Assembly (NCBI RefSeq): GCF_013426915.1
Contig: NZ_AP023183.1
Span: 1-64,000, forward strand
DNA: 64,000 bases
Direction: 5' to 3'
Origin: Paraburkholderia sp. PGU19
GTDB lineage: Bacteria; Pseudomonadota; Gammaproteobacteria; Burkholderiales; Burkholderiaceae
The position numbers and the translations under genes were made by a program. Below, piece by piece: positions 1 through 8,803 of the stretch; position 1 is the first letter of the stretch, and every line of letters starts with the position of its first letter. The notes below the pieces were generated by a model. That model saw only the letters and a list, made by a program, of their open reading frames with translations, ran no database searches and was not told where the DNA came from.

Positions 1-515
1 TACCCTGTGCGGCGTGATTTAAGCAGGTCGGCGGAAAGCAGTTCATTTGCTTTCCGATTGAATGCTCGAAGCGCGAAGAAAAGATCGCGCATTGAATCCA
101 GATCAATTAGCCTCACGAATTCAAACGTGTTCTGATAGGCCCGCAACCAGGGAACCATCGCGGAAGCGGCGGCTTTTCGCCCTTCGGTTGTCACGACGAG
201 CTGACGTTTCCGTCGATCTCCTTTGTGGTTGATCGATGAGATAAGCTTGCGACGGAACAATGGCGCCAGATTGGCCGACAGGTTCGACCGGTCCATTGCC
301 AGTTCTACTGCCATGTCGCCGAAAGTCAGTGGCTCGCGTTGATGCAGCAAGGCGAGCATACAAAACTGGGATGCGTTAACGTCGGTATCCCGTAGCTCTT
401 CATCAAAATAAGCCCAAAAAGCGCGCATTGCGCGCTGGGCGAAAAAGTGGTTCAGCGCGAGAGCGGAGATTTCTCCGATGGCGAGCATCGACGACTCGCA
501 ATTCTGAGTTTCCAT
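1..515 (-). CDS. MarR family transcriptional regulator, 3' end cut by window edge
   Basis: A continuous minus-strand frame of about 171 codons runs from ATG at 515 off the left edge of the window. It shows a MarR winged-helix core: a helix ending in QRAMRAFWAY, a recognition region with ELAMDRSNLSANL, and a wing with KGDRRKRQLVVT followed by EGRKAA. These match MarR/SlyA-type one-domain regulators that bind palindromic operators and often respond to small aromatic or lipophilic ligands. The last visible bases are 'ta', so the true stop may be one base outside. It lies downstream of the SDR and RND genes on the same strand and might be their last cistron. The ligand is unknown. Confidence 0.8.
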   Translation of the reverse strand, partial: METQNCESSMLAIGEISALALNHFFAQRAMRAFWAYFDEELRDTDVNASQFCMLALLHQREPLTFGDMAVELAMDRSNLSANLAPLFRRKLISSINHKGDRRKRQLVVTTEGRKAAASAMVPWLRAYQNTFEFVRLIDLDSMRDLFFALRAFNRKANELLSADLLKSRRTG

Positions 516-657
516 ATATCTGCGGTTCCGGGTGCGTACGGGCTCATTTGCCAACACTTTCGTGCTGCCGCGGAGGTCGTTGCAAGGCGCCGAAGTCGTC
601 ATGACCGTGGACGCCTGAAGCTAATCACTCGTCGGCAAGGCCGGGCCAAGTGAACGT

Positions 658-676
658 GCAGCGCAGGCCGCGCTGC
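658..676. terminator. Small hairpin downstream of the SDR gene
   Basis: A perfect 7-bp inverted repeat (GCAGCGC / GCGCTGC, 5-nt loop) lies 17 bp beyond the SDR stop on the minus strand. No U-run follows, so a terminator role is weak. It could instead be a processing or stability hairpin between the SDR and MarR genes. Confidence 0.3.
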
Positions 677-692
677 GGCGGGAAAGAGTAGT

Positions 693-1499
693 TCACACGA
701 GCCCGAATGATTTCCTCAAGCTTGCATCGACGGGGCCGGAGGGCATGAAGCGCCGCAATTTGCTCAACAGAGATGCCTCACCCGCCGGCGTACGACGCAT
801 ACGCCAGCGGCCAAGCGCCGCTTCAACAATTGTGTTCGCCACGCCGTCGGGAGCGGGGGCACCTTTGACACTATTGACGACTGCGCTCGATGCAAGGGCC
901 CGCTCGCGGTCATAGTCGGCGATTTTCGAGCTTGCCAGAGGGGCGTTGATGTCCAGATTTGTCTTCGTAAAAGATGGTTCGACCAGCGATACCCGGATGC
1001 CGAACTGGCGCACCTCATGATCCAGTGTCTCAGTCAGCCCCTCGACGGCATGCTTGGACGCCGCATAGAGACCCATATACGGGGCCGGGAGAAACCCCAG
1101 CACCGAACTGATATTGACGACCCGGCCGCTTCGTTGTGCCCGCATGTGGGGAAGTACCGCCTGTGTCGTGCGCAGAATGCTGAAGACGTTGGTGTCAAAC
1201 AGAGCCGCGGCTTCTGCGGTTGACGTTTCCTCCACGGCACCGATCAGGCTCGTGCCCGCGTTATTGACGAGCACTTCGATACGTCCGGCACGATCAATGA
1301 CAGTCTGGATTCCAGATTGAACGGAAGCATCGTTGCGCACGTCCATCTCGATCAGCTCGACTCCCGAGATAGGCGCCGCTTTTGCGATGCTGCGCACGGT
1401 GCCAAATGCCCGACATCCCCGCTTGGCAAACTTCTCGGCGGTGGCGCGTCCGATACCTGATGACACGCCGGTAACAACGACAACGGCGGATTTCGACAT
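693..1499 (-). CDS. Short-chain dehydrogenase/reductase (SDR)
   Basis: This 268-aa classical SDR is a predicted cytoplasmic NAD(P)(H)-dependent oxidoreductase. The nucleotide-binding glycine motif TGVSSGIG is near residue 10, NNAG is near residue 88, and the catalytic Ser followed by YAASK (Tyr-x3-Lys) is near residues 151-160. The start at 1499 follows a good ribosome site (AAGGA, 8-9 nt upstream). The gene begins 35 bp after the RND pump gene and is probably co-transcribed with the pump. The substrate cannot be read from sequence. The length and C-terminal extension resemble SDRs annotated as oxidoreductases of the 17-beta-HSD/retinol-DH-like type. Confidence 0.85.
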   Translation of the reverse strand: MSKSAVVVVTGVSSGIGRATAEKFAKRGCRAFGTVRSIAKAAPISGVELIEMDVRNDASVQSGIQTVIDRAGRIEVLVNNAGTSLIGAVEETSTAEAAALFDTNVFSILRTTQAVLPHMRAQRSGRVVNISSVLGFLPAPYMGLYAASKHAVEGLTETLDHEVRQFGIRVSLVEPSFTKTNLDINAPLASSKIADYDRERALASSAVVNSVKGAPAPDGVANTIVEAALGRWRMRRTPAGEASLLSKLRRFMPSGPVDASLRKSFGLV

Positions 1500-1534
1500 G
1501 GTGGTTTCCTTCTATGCGGTGGGTTGAGCTTGTT

Positions 1535-4500
1535 TTAACTGCGGGCGTCGAGCACGGCCTGCTGCCTTTGTTCGGAAGGCTGTGCCTGCTCGCCTCGGCC
1601 CCTGTGTGAACCAGGGGTAGTAGCGGGGCGGATCCTGAACCAGATGGAATACATGGCCGGCAGGAACACCAGCGTCAGGATTGTCCCGGCGAACGTGCCG
1701 CCGATCAGCGTGTAGGCGAGCGTTCCCCAGAACACCGAATGCGTCAGCGGGATGAACGCCAGGATCGCCGCCATGGCCGTCAGGATTACCGGGCGGGCAC
1801 GTTGCACGGTGGCTTCGACGACCGCATGGAACGGATCCAGTCCCGCGTGTTCGTTCTGATGGATCTGCCCGATCAGGATCAGCGTGTTGCGCATCAGAAT
1901 GCCCGACAGCGCAATGAGGCCGACCAGCGCGTTGATGCCAAACGGCTGCCGGAACAGGATCAGCGTCGGCACCACGCCAATCAGGCCGAGCGGACTCGTC
2001 AGGAACACCATAACCATCGCGGAGATCGAGCGGACCTGAAAGATGATGATGATCAGCGTGATCGCCAGCATGATCGGGAATAGCGGCAACATGGCGTTCG
2101 TCGCCTTGCCTGATTCCTCGATTGAACCCGCCTGCTCGATCCGATATCCGCCGGGCAGCTTTGCCATGATGGGCTGAAGCCGCTTCGTGATCGCGGTCGA
2201 GACGTCCGGCGGCTGCAAACCGTCGGCAATGTCGCCTCGCACCGTGATCGTCGGCACGCGATCGCGCCAGCGCATGATCGGCTCCTCCATCCTCACGTCG
2301 ATCTTACCGACCTGCGACAGCGGAACGCGCTGTCCATTCGCGCCAGCCAGCGTGAAGTCGCCGAGCCGCGCAGGGTCGAGCCGCACATCGCCAGCCGAGC
2401 GTGCGATGACCTGCACGGTTCGAATATCCTCGCGCACGGCGGTGATGGGCACGCCGGTGAGCAGGAACTGCAGTTGTTGTGCGACGGCGCTGGACGTCAA
2501 TCCCACCGCCTGCAGACGGTCCTGCTGCAACGTGAAGTGCAGCGTCGGCGAGCGCGTGCCCCAGTCGGCATTGACCGTGCGCATCATCGGGCTACCGTCC
2601 ATCACCCGCTGAACTTCGGCGGCGATATCGCGCAGCCTGTCGGGATAGGGGCCCGTGATCCGGTATGCCACCGGGAAAGGCGAATACGGCCCAAACACGA
2701 GTTGCGTCACGCGCACGCGCGCTTCGGGCGCAAGGCCGTCGGCGATCGCCCGCTGCAGTCGCTGCTTCAATGCATCGCGTTCCTCCTGACTGTCCGTACG
2801 GACCACGATTTTCGCGAACGACGGATCGGGTAGCTCCGGTCCCATCGCCAGATAGAAACGCGGCGCCCCCTGCCCGACGTACGCGGTGACGATTCGCGCT
2901 TCCTTCTGCTTTGCGAGCCACGCTTCGACTTTCGATGTGGCGGCGCTGGTCTGCGAGATCGACGTGCCATAGGGCATCTGCACCTCGACCAGGACTTCGG
3001 GACGATCGGAGGTCGGGAAGAACTGTTTCTTGACGATTGCCATGCCGAGAATGGCCAGTACGAAAAGGCCGACGACTGAACCGGCGACGAGCCATTTGCG
3101 CGCGATCACGCGCGTCAGCAACTGGCGGAAGCGGTTGTAGCGGGGCGTGTCGTAGATCGCGTCGTGACCGCCGTCGATCTTCCGGAAATCAGGCAACATC
3201 TTCACGCCGAGGTAGGGCGTGAAGACCACCGCGACCACCCATGACGCGATCAGCGCGATGCCGACAATCCAGAACATGTTGCTGGTGTATTCGCCGGCAG
3301 TAGAGCGCGCGAAGCCGTTCGGCATGAAGCCGACCGCCGTTACGAGCGTGCCCGCCAGCATCGGCGCGGCCGTATGGCTCCATGCATACGCGGAGGCGGT
3401 GATGCGGCTGTAGCCTTCCTCCATCTTCACCACCATCATTTCGATCGCGATGATCGCGTCGTCCACGAGCAGGCCGAGCGCGAGAATCAGCGAGCCGAGC
3501 GTAATGCGATCGAAGTTCTTGCCGGTCGCGGCCATCACAACGAACACAACCGCGAGCGTCAGCGGTACGGCCGCGGCAACGACGAGGCCCACGCGCCAGC
3601 CCATGCTGACAAAACTCACCAGCATGACCACCAGCAGCGCAGCGAAGAACTTGACCATGAACTCGTCGACCGCCGAGCTGATGTTCACGGCCTGATCCGT
3701 GACCTTGGTCAGGCTCATGCCGAGCGGCAGCTCGCGATTGATCGTGCCGACTTCGCTGTCCAGCGCCTTGCCGAGATCGAGCCCGTTCCAGCCGTCGCGC
3801 ATCACGATGCCGAGCAGCAGCGCGGGTTCGCCGTTGTTGCGGATCATGAACGTCGCCGGATCTTCATAGCCGCGTTCAACGGCGGCGATGTCCGACAGCT
3901 TCAGCGTGCGACCCTGTACGACGACTGGCGTGTCGCGGATCTTCTGCAACTTGTCGAACGCGCCGTCCAGGCGAATGAATACCTCCGGCCCGCGAGTCTC
4001 GACGGAGCCGGCAGGCGTGAGCGCATTCTGCCCATTGAGCGCGGCGAAGACGTCCTGCGGGCTGACGCCGAGCGTCGCCAGCCGGTCATGCGAGAACTGG
4101 ACATAGATGCGCTCGGCCTGCTCGCCGATGATGTTGACCTTCTTCACCCCCGGCACATTCAGCAGCCGTTGACGCAGCGTCTCCGCGTCGCGTACCAGCA
4201 GGCGTTGCGGTTCGCCCCTGGCCTTCAGCGCGAACAGTGCGAAGGTGACGTCGGCATATTCGTCGTTGACCATCGGCCCGATCACGCCGGCCGGCAGGTT
4301 GGCGGCCTCGTCGCCGATTTTTTTACGCGCCTGATAGAACTGCTCCGGCACCTCCGACGGCGGCGTGCTGTCGAGCAAGGTCAACGTCGTAATGGCGAGG
4401 CCCGGCCGAGTATAGGTTTCGGTCCGGTCGTACCAGCGCAGTTCCTGCATGCGCTTTTCGATCTTCTCGGCGACCTGATCATGCATTTCCTGCGCGGTAG

Positions 4501-4675
4501 CGCCCGGCCACGCTGTGATGACGGTCATCACCTTGATCGTGAACGCCGGGTCTTCGGCACGGCCCAGCTTGAAGAACGACAGAAGCCCCGCCAGCGAGAT
4601 CAGGCAGATCAGAAACACCGTGATGGCACGCTCGCGCACGGCGAGTGCCGACAGATTGAATCGAGCTTCGCTCAC
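1535..4675 (-). CDS. RND multidrug efflux permease (HAE1/AcrB-type)
   Basis: This is a 1046-aa inner-membrane proton/drug antiporter of the AcrB family, within the usual 1,030-1,050 aa. It shows the family architecture: TM1, a large periplasmic porter domain, TM2-6, TM7, a second porter domain and TM8-12. The TM4 proton-relay motif LALGLLVDDAI carries the paired Asp. The true start is GTG at 4675, which overlaps the adaptor stop as GTGA (4-nt coupling). An upstream in-frame extension to 4876 has no family homology and was dropped. It forms an operon with the adaptor gene, and the outer-membrane partner lies divergently across the tetR gene. The substrate range is unknown. Confidence 0.93.
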   Translation of the reverse strand: MSEARFNLSALAVRERAITVFLICLISLAGLLSFFKLGRAEDPAFTIKVMTVITAWPGATAQEMHDQVAEKIEKRMQELRWYDRTETYTRPGLAITTLTLLDSTPPSEVPEQFYQARKKIGDEAANLPAGVIGPMVNDEYADVTFALFALKARGEPQRLLVRDAETLRQRLLNVPGVKKVNIIGEQAERIYVQFSHDRLATLGVSPQDVFAALNGQNALTPAGSVETRGPEVFIRLDGAFDKLQKIRDTPVVVQGRTLKLSDIAAVERGYEDPATFMIRNNGEPALLLGIVMRDGWNGLDLGKALDSEVGTINRELPLGMSLTKVTDQAVNISSAVDEFMVKFFAALLVVMLVSFVSMGWRVGLVVAAAVPLTLAVVFVVMAATGKNFDRITLGSLILALGLLVDDAIIAIEMMVVKMEEGYSRITASAYAWSHTAAPMLAGTLVTAVGFMPNGFARSTAGEYTSNMFWIVGIALIASWVVAVVFTPYLGVKMLPDFRKIDGGHDAIYDTPRYNRFRQLLTRVIARKWLVAGSVVGLFVLAILGMAIVKKQFFPTSDRPEVLVEVQMPYGTSISQTSAATSKVEAWLAKQKEARIVTAYVGQGAPRFYLAMGPELPDPSFAKIVVRTDSQEERDALKQRLQRAIADGLAPEARVRVTQLVFGPYSPFPVAYRITGPYPDRLRDIAAEVQRVMDGSPMMRTVNADWGTRSPTLHFTLQQDRLQAVGLTSSAVAQQLQFLLTGVPITAVREDIRTVQVIARSAGDVRLDPARLGDFTLAGANGQRVPLSQVGKIDVRMEEPIMRWRDRVPTITVRGDIADGLQPPDVSTAITKRLQPIMAKLPGGYRIEQAGSIEESGKATNAMLPLFPIMLAITLIIIIFQVRSISAMVMVFLTSPLGLIGVVPTLILFRQPFGINALVGLIALSGILMRNTLILIGQIHQNEHAGLDPFHAVVEATVQRARPVILTAMAAILAFIPLTHSVFWGTLAYTLIGGTFAGTILTLVFLPAMYSIWFRIRPATTPGSHRGRGEQAQPSEQRQQAVLDARS

Positions 4676-5787
4676 GGATGTGCTCCCTCGCTCGCCATCG
4701 CGACGGCGAGGCCGGACACCCGGATCTGTTCGCCTTCGCGCAGCAACTGTGCACCGAGCGCAATGACGCGGTCGCCTTGCTTCAATGCGCCTGACACGCG
4801 AGCGCTGTCTTCGTCCAGATGCTCGACCGTGACCGGCCGCCATGCAACCGTGGCCGGTTCGCCGTTGACGACCCACACGCCGGACCCTTTGCCCGTGTCG
4901 AGCAGCGCGCCGATTGGCACCTGCAAGCCGCCTTGCAGCGACGCAGAGCCGTCCGGGATCTGGACCGTGACGGTCGCACCCAGCGGCGCGTCGGCCAGCG
5001 CGCCCTGCAGCACATAACGCGCTTCGAAAGTGCGGGTACGAACGTCCGCGGTGTCGGAAAGCTGACGCAGTTTGGCGGGAACGCTCACGCCCTCCTTGCT
5101 GAACAGCGCAGCCTGCGCGACCGATCCAACGGTGGGGCGCAGGGTTTCCGGCAGCTGGATCACCGCCTCCCGGCTGCCGGCGTGCGCGAGGCGCACCACA
5201 GGCTGTCCGGCGCTGACGACCGCGCCCGGTTCGGCCAGCGTTTCCATCACGACGCCATCGCCGTCCGCCACCAGTTCGGCGTAGCCGGTCGCATTGTGCG
5301 CGACCTCGGCGTCAGCCTCGGCCGCACTGAGCTGTGCTTTGGCGGCATCAGCCGCCGCCTTGATCTGGTCGTAGGCCGATGCCGATATGGCGCCGGTGCC
5401 GCGCAGGTCGCGGTAGCGCTCTTCATCCTGCGCCGTCTGCTGCGCGCGTGCGCGCGCGGCAGTGACCGCGTCCTGCCGGGCCTGCGCGGCAAGCCTCAGA
5501 TCAATGGGGTCGAGGCGCATCAGCGGCTGACCACGTTTGACGGTTTGCCCGGCATCCACCAGCCGCTCGAGCACCTTGCCGGAAACACGAAACCCCAGGT
5601 CACTCTGTACCCGCGCGGCGACGGTTCCGGTAAACGAACGGGATGCGGGGATCGCCGCCTGAACGATGGCGGTCCGCACCAGTGGCACCTCGGTGCGGGG
5701 ATCGGACGGTGCTTTAGCACCGCAAGCGGCTAGTGCAAGTGGCAGTGCACAGACGACTGCAGAGGTAGCGAGGCGACGCCGGAGCAT
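4672..5787 (-). CDS. RND efflux membrane-fusion (periplasmic adaptor) lipoprotein
   Basis: This 371-aa adaptor links the RND pump to the outer-membrane channel. The start at 5787 was chosen because it opens directly into a lipoprotein signal (MLRRR, hydrophobic stretch, lipobox LAAC). The frame is open back to 5871, but that extension would read through the palindromic operator at 5833-5856 and place 28 residues before the signal peptide. After the lipid Cys come the split lipoyl halves (GFRVSGKVLERLV..DAGQTVKRGQPL and VADGDGVVMETLAEPGAVVSAGQPV), an alpha-hairpin rich in Ala/Gln, and the beta-barrel and membrane-proximal domain. The stop overlaps the pump start by 4 nt. Confidence 0.9.
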   Translation of the reverse strand: MLRRRLATSAVVCALPLALAACGAKAPSDPRTEVPLVRTAIVQAAIPASRSFTGTVAARVQSDLGFRVSGKVLERLVDAGQTVKRGQPLMRLDPIDLRLAAQARQDAVTAARARAQQTAQDEERYRDLRGTGAISASAYDQIKAAADAAKAQLSAAEADAEVAHNATGYAELVADGDGVVMETLAEPGAVVSAGQPVVRLAHAGSREAVIQLPETLRPTVGSVAQAALFSKEGVSVPAKLRQLSDTADVRTRTFEARYVLQGALADAPLGATVTVQIPDGSASLQGGLQVPIGALLDTGKGSGVWVVNGEPATVAWRPVTVEHLDEDSARVSGALKQGDRVIALGAQLLREGEQIRVSGLAVAMASEGAHP

Positions 5788-5832
5788 GAAAGTCCCATTG
5801 ATGGAGGAATCGGAGCTTTCATTGTGGGTCAA

Positions 5833-5856
5833 GTGACCATATTCGTCAATGGTCAC
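5833..5856. promoter_or_regulatory. Palindromic operator upstream of the adaptor gene
   Basis: GTGACCAT and ATGGTCAC form a perfect 8-bp inverted repeat separated by 8 nt. The site sits 46 bp upstream of the adaptor start at 5787 and 14 bp beyond the TetR stop. It matches the second operator at 6517-6540 in arm sequence (one transition), arm length and spacing. It is a probable binding site for the TetR repressor encoded between the two sites. Confidence 0.75.
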
Positions 5857-5870
5857 AAAAGAACTTTCCA

Positions 5871-6488
5871 TCAGGGCGACAGACTGCGAAGCACGAGACT
5901 GGACAGCTGTGCAGGCGCGACGTCAGTGGTATCGCGGTTGTACTGCAGTAGCAGCGGGTTGAGGTAGGGACGCATCACCAGATAGATCGCCATCGCGGTT
6001 TCGTCCAGCGGCGTCTTGCGTTCGAAGTCTCCGCTTTGCCGGCCTTCCTGCAGAACTTCCTGCAGCAGCTTCTGCACGCGTGCTTCATAGGCTTGCACCG
6101 CCTGCCAGTTTTCTGTGGCGGCCGATGCGGCGATGTCGAAAAGCTTGCGGTCCCTGAAAAACAGCCGAAGGCTCGCATCGGTAAAGACCTTGAAGATCCG
6201 TCGCAGCTTCTCCGGCGGCAGATCGGTCTCCGCGACGGCTGTCCTGACCTCGCTTTCGATCTCGTGCAGGCAGTTGACGCAGATCATCTCGCCAATGGCC
6301 TGCTTGGATTCGAAGAACTTGTAGATGTAGGCCTTGGAAAACCCGATCGCCTTGGCGAGGTCCGAGACCGTCGTTTTATCGTAGCCATACCGGCTGAAGT
6401 GCTCGGTGGCGGCGGCAACGATCTGGTCGCGCACCTCGTGATCGGCTGGGCCGCGCGCGGGGACGGGGGGAGAGTTGGTGTTTTTCAT
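5871..6488 (-). CDS. TetR/AcrR family repressor of the efflux system
   Basis: This 205-aa TetR-type regulator has an N-terminal helix-turn-helix (TTVSDLAKAIGFSKAYIYKFF, about residues 41-61) and a C-terminal ligand/dimer domain. It lies between the adaptor/pump genes, which share its strand, and the divergent outer-membrane gene. Matching palindromes flank it on both sides, so it most likely represses both transcription units and itself. The start at 6488 lies 28 bp from the operator at 6517-6540. An inducer cannot be predicted, but pump-linked TetRs usually sense a pump substrate. Confidence 0.9.
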   Translation of the reverse strand: MKNTNSPPVPARGPADHEVRDQIVAAATEHFSRYGYDKTTVSDLAKAIGFSKAYIYKFFESKQAIGEMICVNCLHEIESEVRTAVAETDLPPEKLRRIFKVFTDASLRLFFRDRKLFDIAASAATENWQAVQAYEARVQKLLQEVLQEGRQSGDFERKTPLDETAMAIYLVMRPYLNPLLLQYNRDTTDVAPAQLSSLVLRSLSP

Positions 6489-6516
6489 GGGTATAGCATA
6501 CAGGAATGGACAACAT

Positions 6517-6540
6517 GTGACTATTTGGTATTATAGTCAC
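6517..6540. promoter_or_regulatory. Palindromic operator between tetR and the outer-membrane factor gene
   Basis: GTGACTAT and ATAGTCAC form a perfect 8-bp inverted repeat with an 8-nt spacer. It lies between the divergent TetR start (6488) and the outer-membrane factor start (6565). It shares layout and sequence with 5833-5856, giving the consensus GTGACYAT-N8-ATRGTCAC. It is placed to control both divergent promoters. Confidence 0.75.
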
Positions 6541-6564
6541 AACCGGAACCTTGCAAAGACGCTC

Positions 6565-8025
6565 ATGCTACCCAAACATCTCCTGGCCGCGGTCATCGTC
6601 GCAGGCCTCTCGGCAGGCTGCGCTGTAGGCCCCGACTATGTCCGGCCCGATGTAGCCATGCCGGACCATTTCCAGGCCCAGGCCGCGGTGGATCACCGGC
6701 ACGCGACGGCGAGTGCTGACCTGGTCACGTGGTGGACAGGTTTCGGGGATCCGCTACTTACACGATTCGTTACGCTCGCGCTGGAACAGAACCTGGACCT
6801 CGCCCAGGCCGCCGCGCGCGTCTCGCAGGCGCGCGCAGGACTCGGGGCGGCGAATGCCGCATTGCTGCCTTCTGGCAATGTCAGCGGCCAGGCGGCGCGC
6901 GTCTACCAATCTGTTGAAACCCCCTTGGGCCGAGTCCTGAAGTCGACGCCCGGTTTCGAGCGCTATGGCAACGACTACGAGGCCAATTTCAGTGCGAGCT
7001 GGGAACTGGACGTGTTCGGCGGGTTGCGTCGCGGGCGGGAAGCAGCACTGGCCGAATATCAGGCTTCGGAAGCCGGTGCGGTGGCCACGCGCCTCGCTGT
7101 GTCGGCGCAGACTGCGGATATCTACATCACCATCCGTGGATTGCAGGCCCGTCTGAACGTTGCCCGGCGGCAGGTGCAGACGCAGCAGGATCTGCTCTCC
7201 ACCATCAACCTCCTCTATGGCAAGGGGTTGGCGGCCGACCTCCAGGTGAGCCAGGCTGAAGGTGCGCTGGCCCAGGTTCGTGCATCCGTCCCAGTACTCG
7301 AGGCGGGTCTGGATGCAGCGATGAACGCGCTGGATGTGATGCTGGGTTCACAGCCCGGCACTCATCGAGCCGAGCTGGCCGATGCTGGCGACATCCCGGT
7401 TGCCCCGCGGATTGAGGCTACAGGATCACCGGGAGAGTTGCTCAGGCGCCGGCCCGACCTGATCGTGGCCGAGCGTCGCCTGGCTGCGTCCAACGCGCGC
7501 ATCGGCGTGGCGATTGCAGAGTATTACCCCAAGGTGTCGCTCAGTGGACTGATCGGAAGCGCCACGTCGGTGGCCAGCGGCAATCTGTTCAGTAGCGGCG
7601 CCAGTCAGGCCGCAGGCGTGCTGGGGCTGCGTTGGCGTCTGTTCGATTTCGGCCGCATCAACGCGCAGATCGTGCAGGCCAGGGGGCAGCAGGCGGAAAT
7701 ATTGGCCGCGTATCGGCTTGCCGCGCTTCACGCGACCGAAGATGTCGAAAACTCATTCTCGGCACTCGTCAAGCGGGAGGAGCAGGCCGCGGTGCTCGCC
7801 CAGGGAGTCGGCTCCCTCGGCCGCGCTCGAGCGGCCTCGTTTGCCGCCTATCAAAAAGGCGTCGTCAGCCTGATCGAAGTTCTGCAGGCCGATGAAAATT
7901 TGCTGCGTGCCTCCGATGAGCGAGTGCAGGCGCAAACGGAGTCGGCGCGCGCAGCCGTCGCTGCCTTCAAGGCACTTGGCGGTGGTTGGCAATCGAGCGA
8001 TCACGAGGCTGTGGCGAGTAGATAG
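6565..8025 (+). CDS. Outer-membrane factor lipoprotein of the RND pump (NodT/OprM family)
   Basis: This 486-aa TolC-like channel protein carries a lipoprotein signal with lipobox LSAGC followed by AVGPDYVRP, the hallmark N-terminus of the NodT/OprM family. Two outer-membrane efflux repeats follow, each with long Ala/Gln-rich helices (for example ALEQNLDLAQAAARVSQARA and the LRRRPDLIVAERRLAASNARIG segment). The ATG at 6565 was chosen because it starts the signal peptide; the longer open frame from 6475 overlaps the operator. It completes the tripartite pump with the adaptor and permease encoded leftwards. Confidence 0.92.
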   Translation: MLPKHLLAAVIVAGLSAGCAVGPDYVRPDVAMPDHFQAQAAVDHRHATASADLVTWWTGFGDPLLTRFVTLALEQNLDLAQAAARVSQARAGLGAANAALLPSGNVSGQAARVYQSVETPLGRVLKSTPGFERYGNDYEANFSASWELDVFGGLRRGREAALAEYQASEAGAVATRLAVSAQTADIYITIRGLQARLNVARRQVQTQQDLLSTINLLYGKGLAADLQVSQAEGALAQVRASVPVLEAGLDAAMNALDVMLGSQPGTHRAELADAGDIPVAPRIEATGSPGELLRRRPDLIVAERRLAASNARIGVAIAEYYPKVSLSGLIGSATSVASGNLFSSGASQAAGVLGLRWRLFDFGRINAQIVQARGQQAEILAAYRLAALHATEDVENSFSALVKREEQAAVLAQGVGSLGRARAASFAAYQKGVVSLIEVLQADENLLRASDERVQAQTESARAAVAAFKALGGGWQSSDHEAVASR

Positions 8026-8047
8026 CAACTGCAGACCCGATGGAGGA

Positions 8048-8166
8048 ATGCGGATAGAGCTTCGTCATCTCTGTTGCTTCATGGCTGTCGCCGAACGACT
8101 TACAGTAATTTCGCTCGCGCTGCGGAGCGATTGCGCATCAAACAGTCGCCGTTCTCGCAGGCGATC
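8048..8166 (+). pseudogene. LysR regulator N-terminal relic, frameshifted
   Basis: ATG at 8048, preceded by GGAGG, opens MRIELRHLCCFMAVAERL, which is the start of a LysR winged helix-turn-helix. From 8107 the homology continues in another frame (NFARAAERLRIKQSPFSQAI). After that no LysR effector domain follows. This is a truncated, frameshifted remnant of about 40 codons just downstream of the efflux outer-membrane gene. Confidence 0.6.
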
Positions 8167-8368
8167 GATGTTTTGCTACCGCTTCACGTCGGCCTGGTTT
8201 TCTCTGTGGAGGCAGCATGCCGACGATAGCAGGTTGGCGCGCAGGAATCTGCGACGTGAGCCGTGAGCAAGGAGGTGCGAAACCTTAATTTGCGCCGAGC
8301 CGAAAGTTGCCGAGTGAATGCAGCGGTGTTCCTGAATTCGAACGTTTCATTCACCGTATGAGGCGAAA

Positions 8369-8803
8369 ATGGAATGTGATCAACCAAGAATTTCGCAGCA
8401 GGAATTCCTGCTCGCCGCAATGAAGCAGTGCGGTATGTGCCGCTCTGAATTTGCCGCTCATATTTCAGCAGGGCGGAGCGCGCTCTACAAATGGCTTTTG
8501 CCCGATGACTCGACGGATTTCAGGGTGCTTCCCGAAACGGGGCGAGCATACATAGCTCAGGTCGTGCGTGGACATGAACTGAGCGACGATCCCGTCCTCT
8601 ACGGTGGCCCGGTTTTCGCCGGCCATCAAGCAGTGAGCTATTCAAAAAATTTCGCCTCCCAGCAGGTCGTGTGCAATTTCGACCACGCTTCAGGATCGGC
8701 TGACGATCTCGGCTGGCAGGGACCGGAAGGTGTCGCGGGGAAGGCGTTGGATCAGCGTGCGGAGTGGCCGCATTCTGTCCGGTATGTCGGTGCTTTGCCG
8801 TGA
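8369..8803 (+). CDS. Small HTH-like protein, C-terminal part probably degenerate
   Basis: This 144-aa ORF was not identified with certainty. Residues about 10-65 (QQEFLLAAMKQCGM, a helical turn, then GRSALYKWLLPDDS) resemble a compact helix-turn-helix of small DNA-binding proteins found in Burkholderia-type genomes. Residues 110-144 (LGWQGPEGVAGKALDQR) look like a zinc-ribbon-type segment that has lost its Cys residues, so the distal part may be decaying. No clear ribosome site precedes the ATG. It lies alone between the LysR relic and the catabolic island. Confidence 0.4.
   Translation: MECDQPRISQQEFLLAAMKQCGMCRSEFAAHISAGRSALYKWLLPDDSTDFRVLPETGRAYIAQVVRGHELSDDPVLYGGPVFAGHQAVSYSKNFASQQVVCNFDHASGSADDLGWQGPEGVAGKALDQRAEWPHSVRYVGALP

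Noticed and set aside
3374..5017. Long plus-strand open frame (547 codons) opposite the RND pump and adaptor genes
   Set aside because: His/Arg/Asp-rich composition typical of an antisense shadow of a high-GC gene; no ribosome site or domain, and the minus strand encodes clear RND proteins.
4819..5733. Plus-strand 304-codon frame opposite the adaptor gene
   Set aside because: Antisense shadow; low-complexity Arg/Gly-rich product without family motifs.
5788..5871. Upstream extension of the adaptor gene starting at the TetR stop (TGATG overlap)
   Set aside because: Would place 28 residues before the lipoprotein signal and read through the palindromic operator; no ribosome site.
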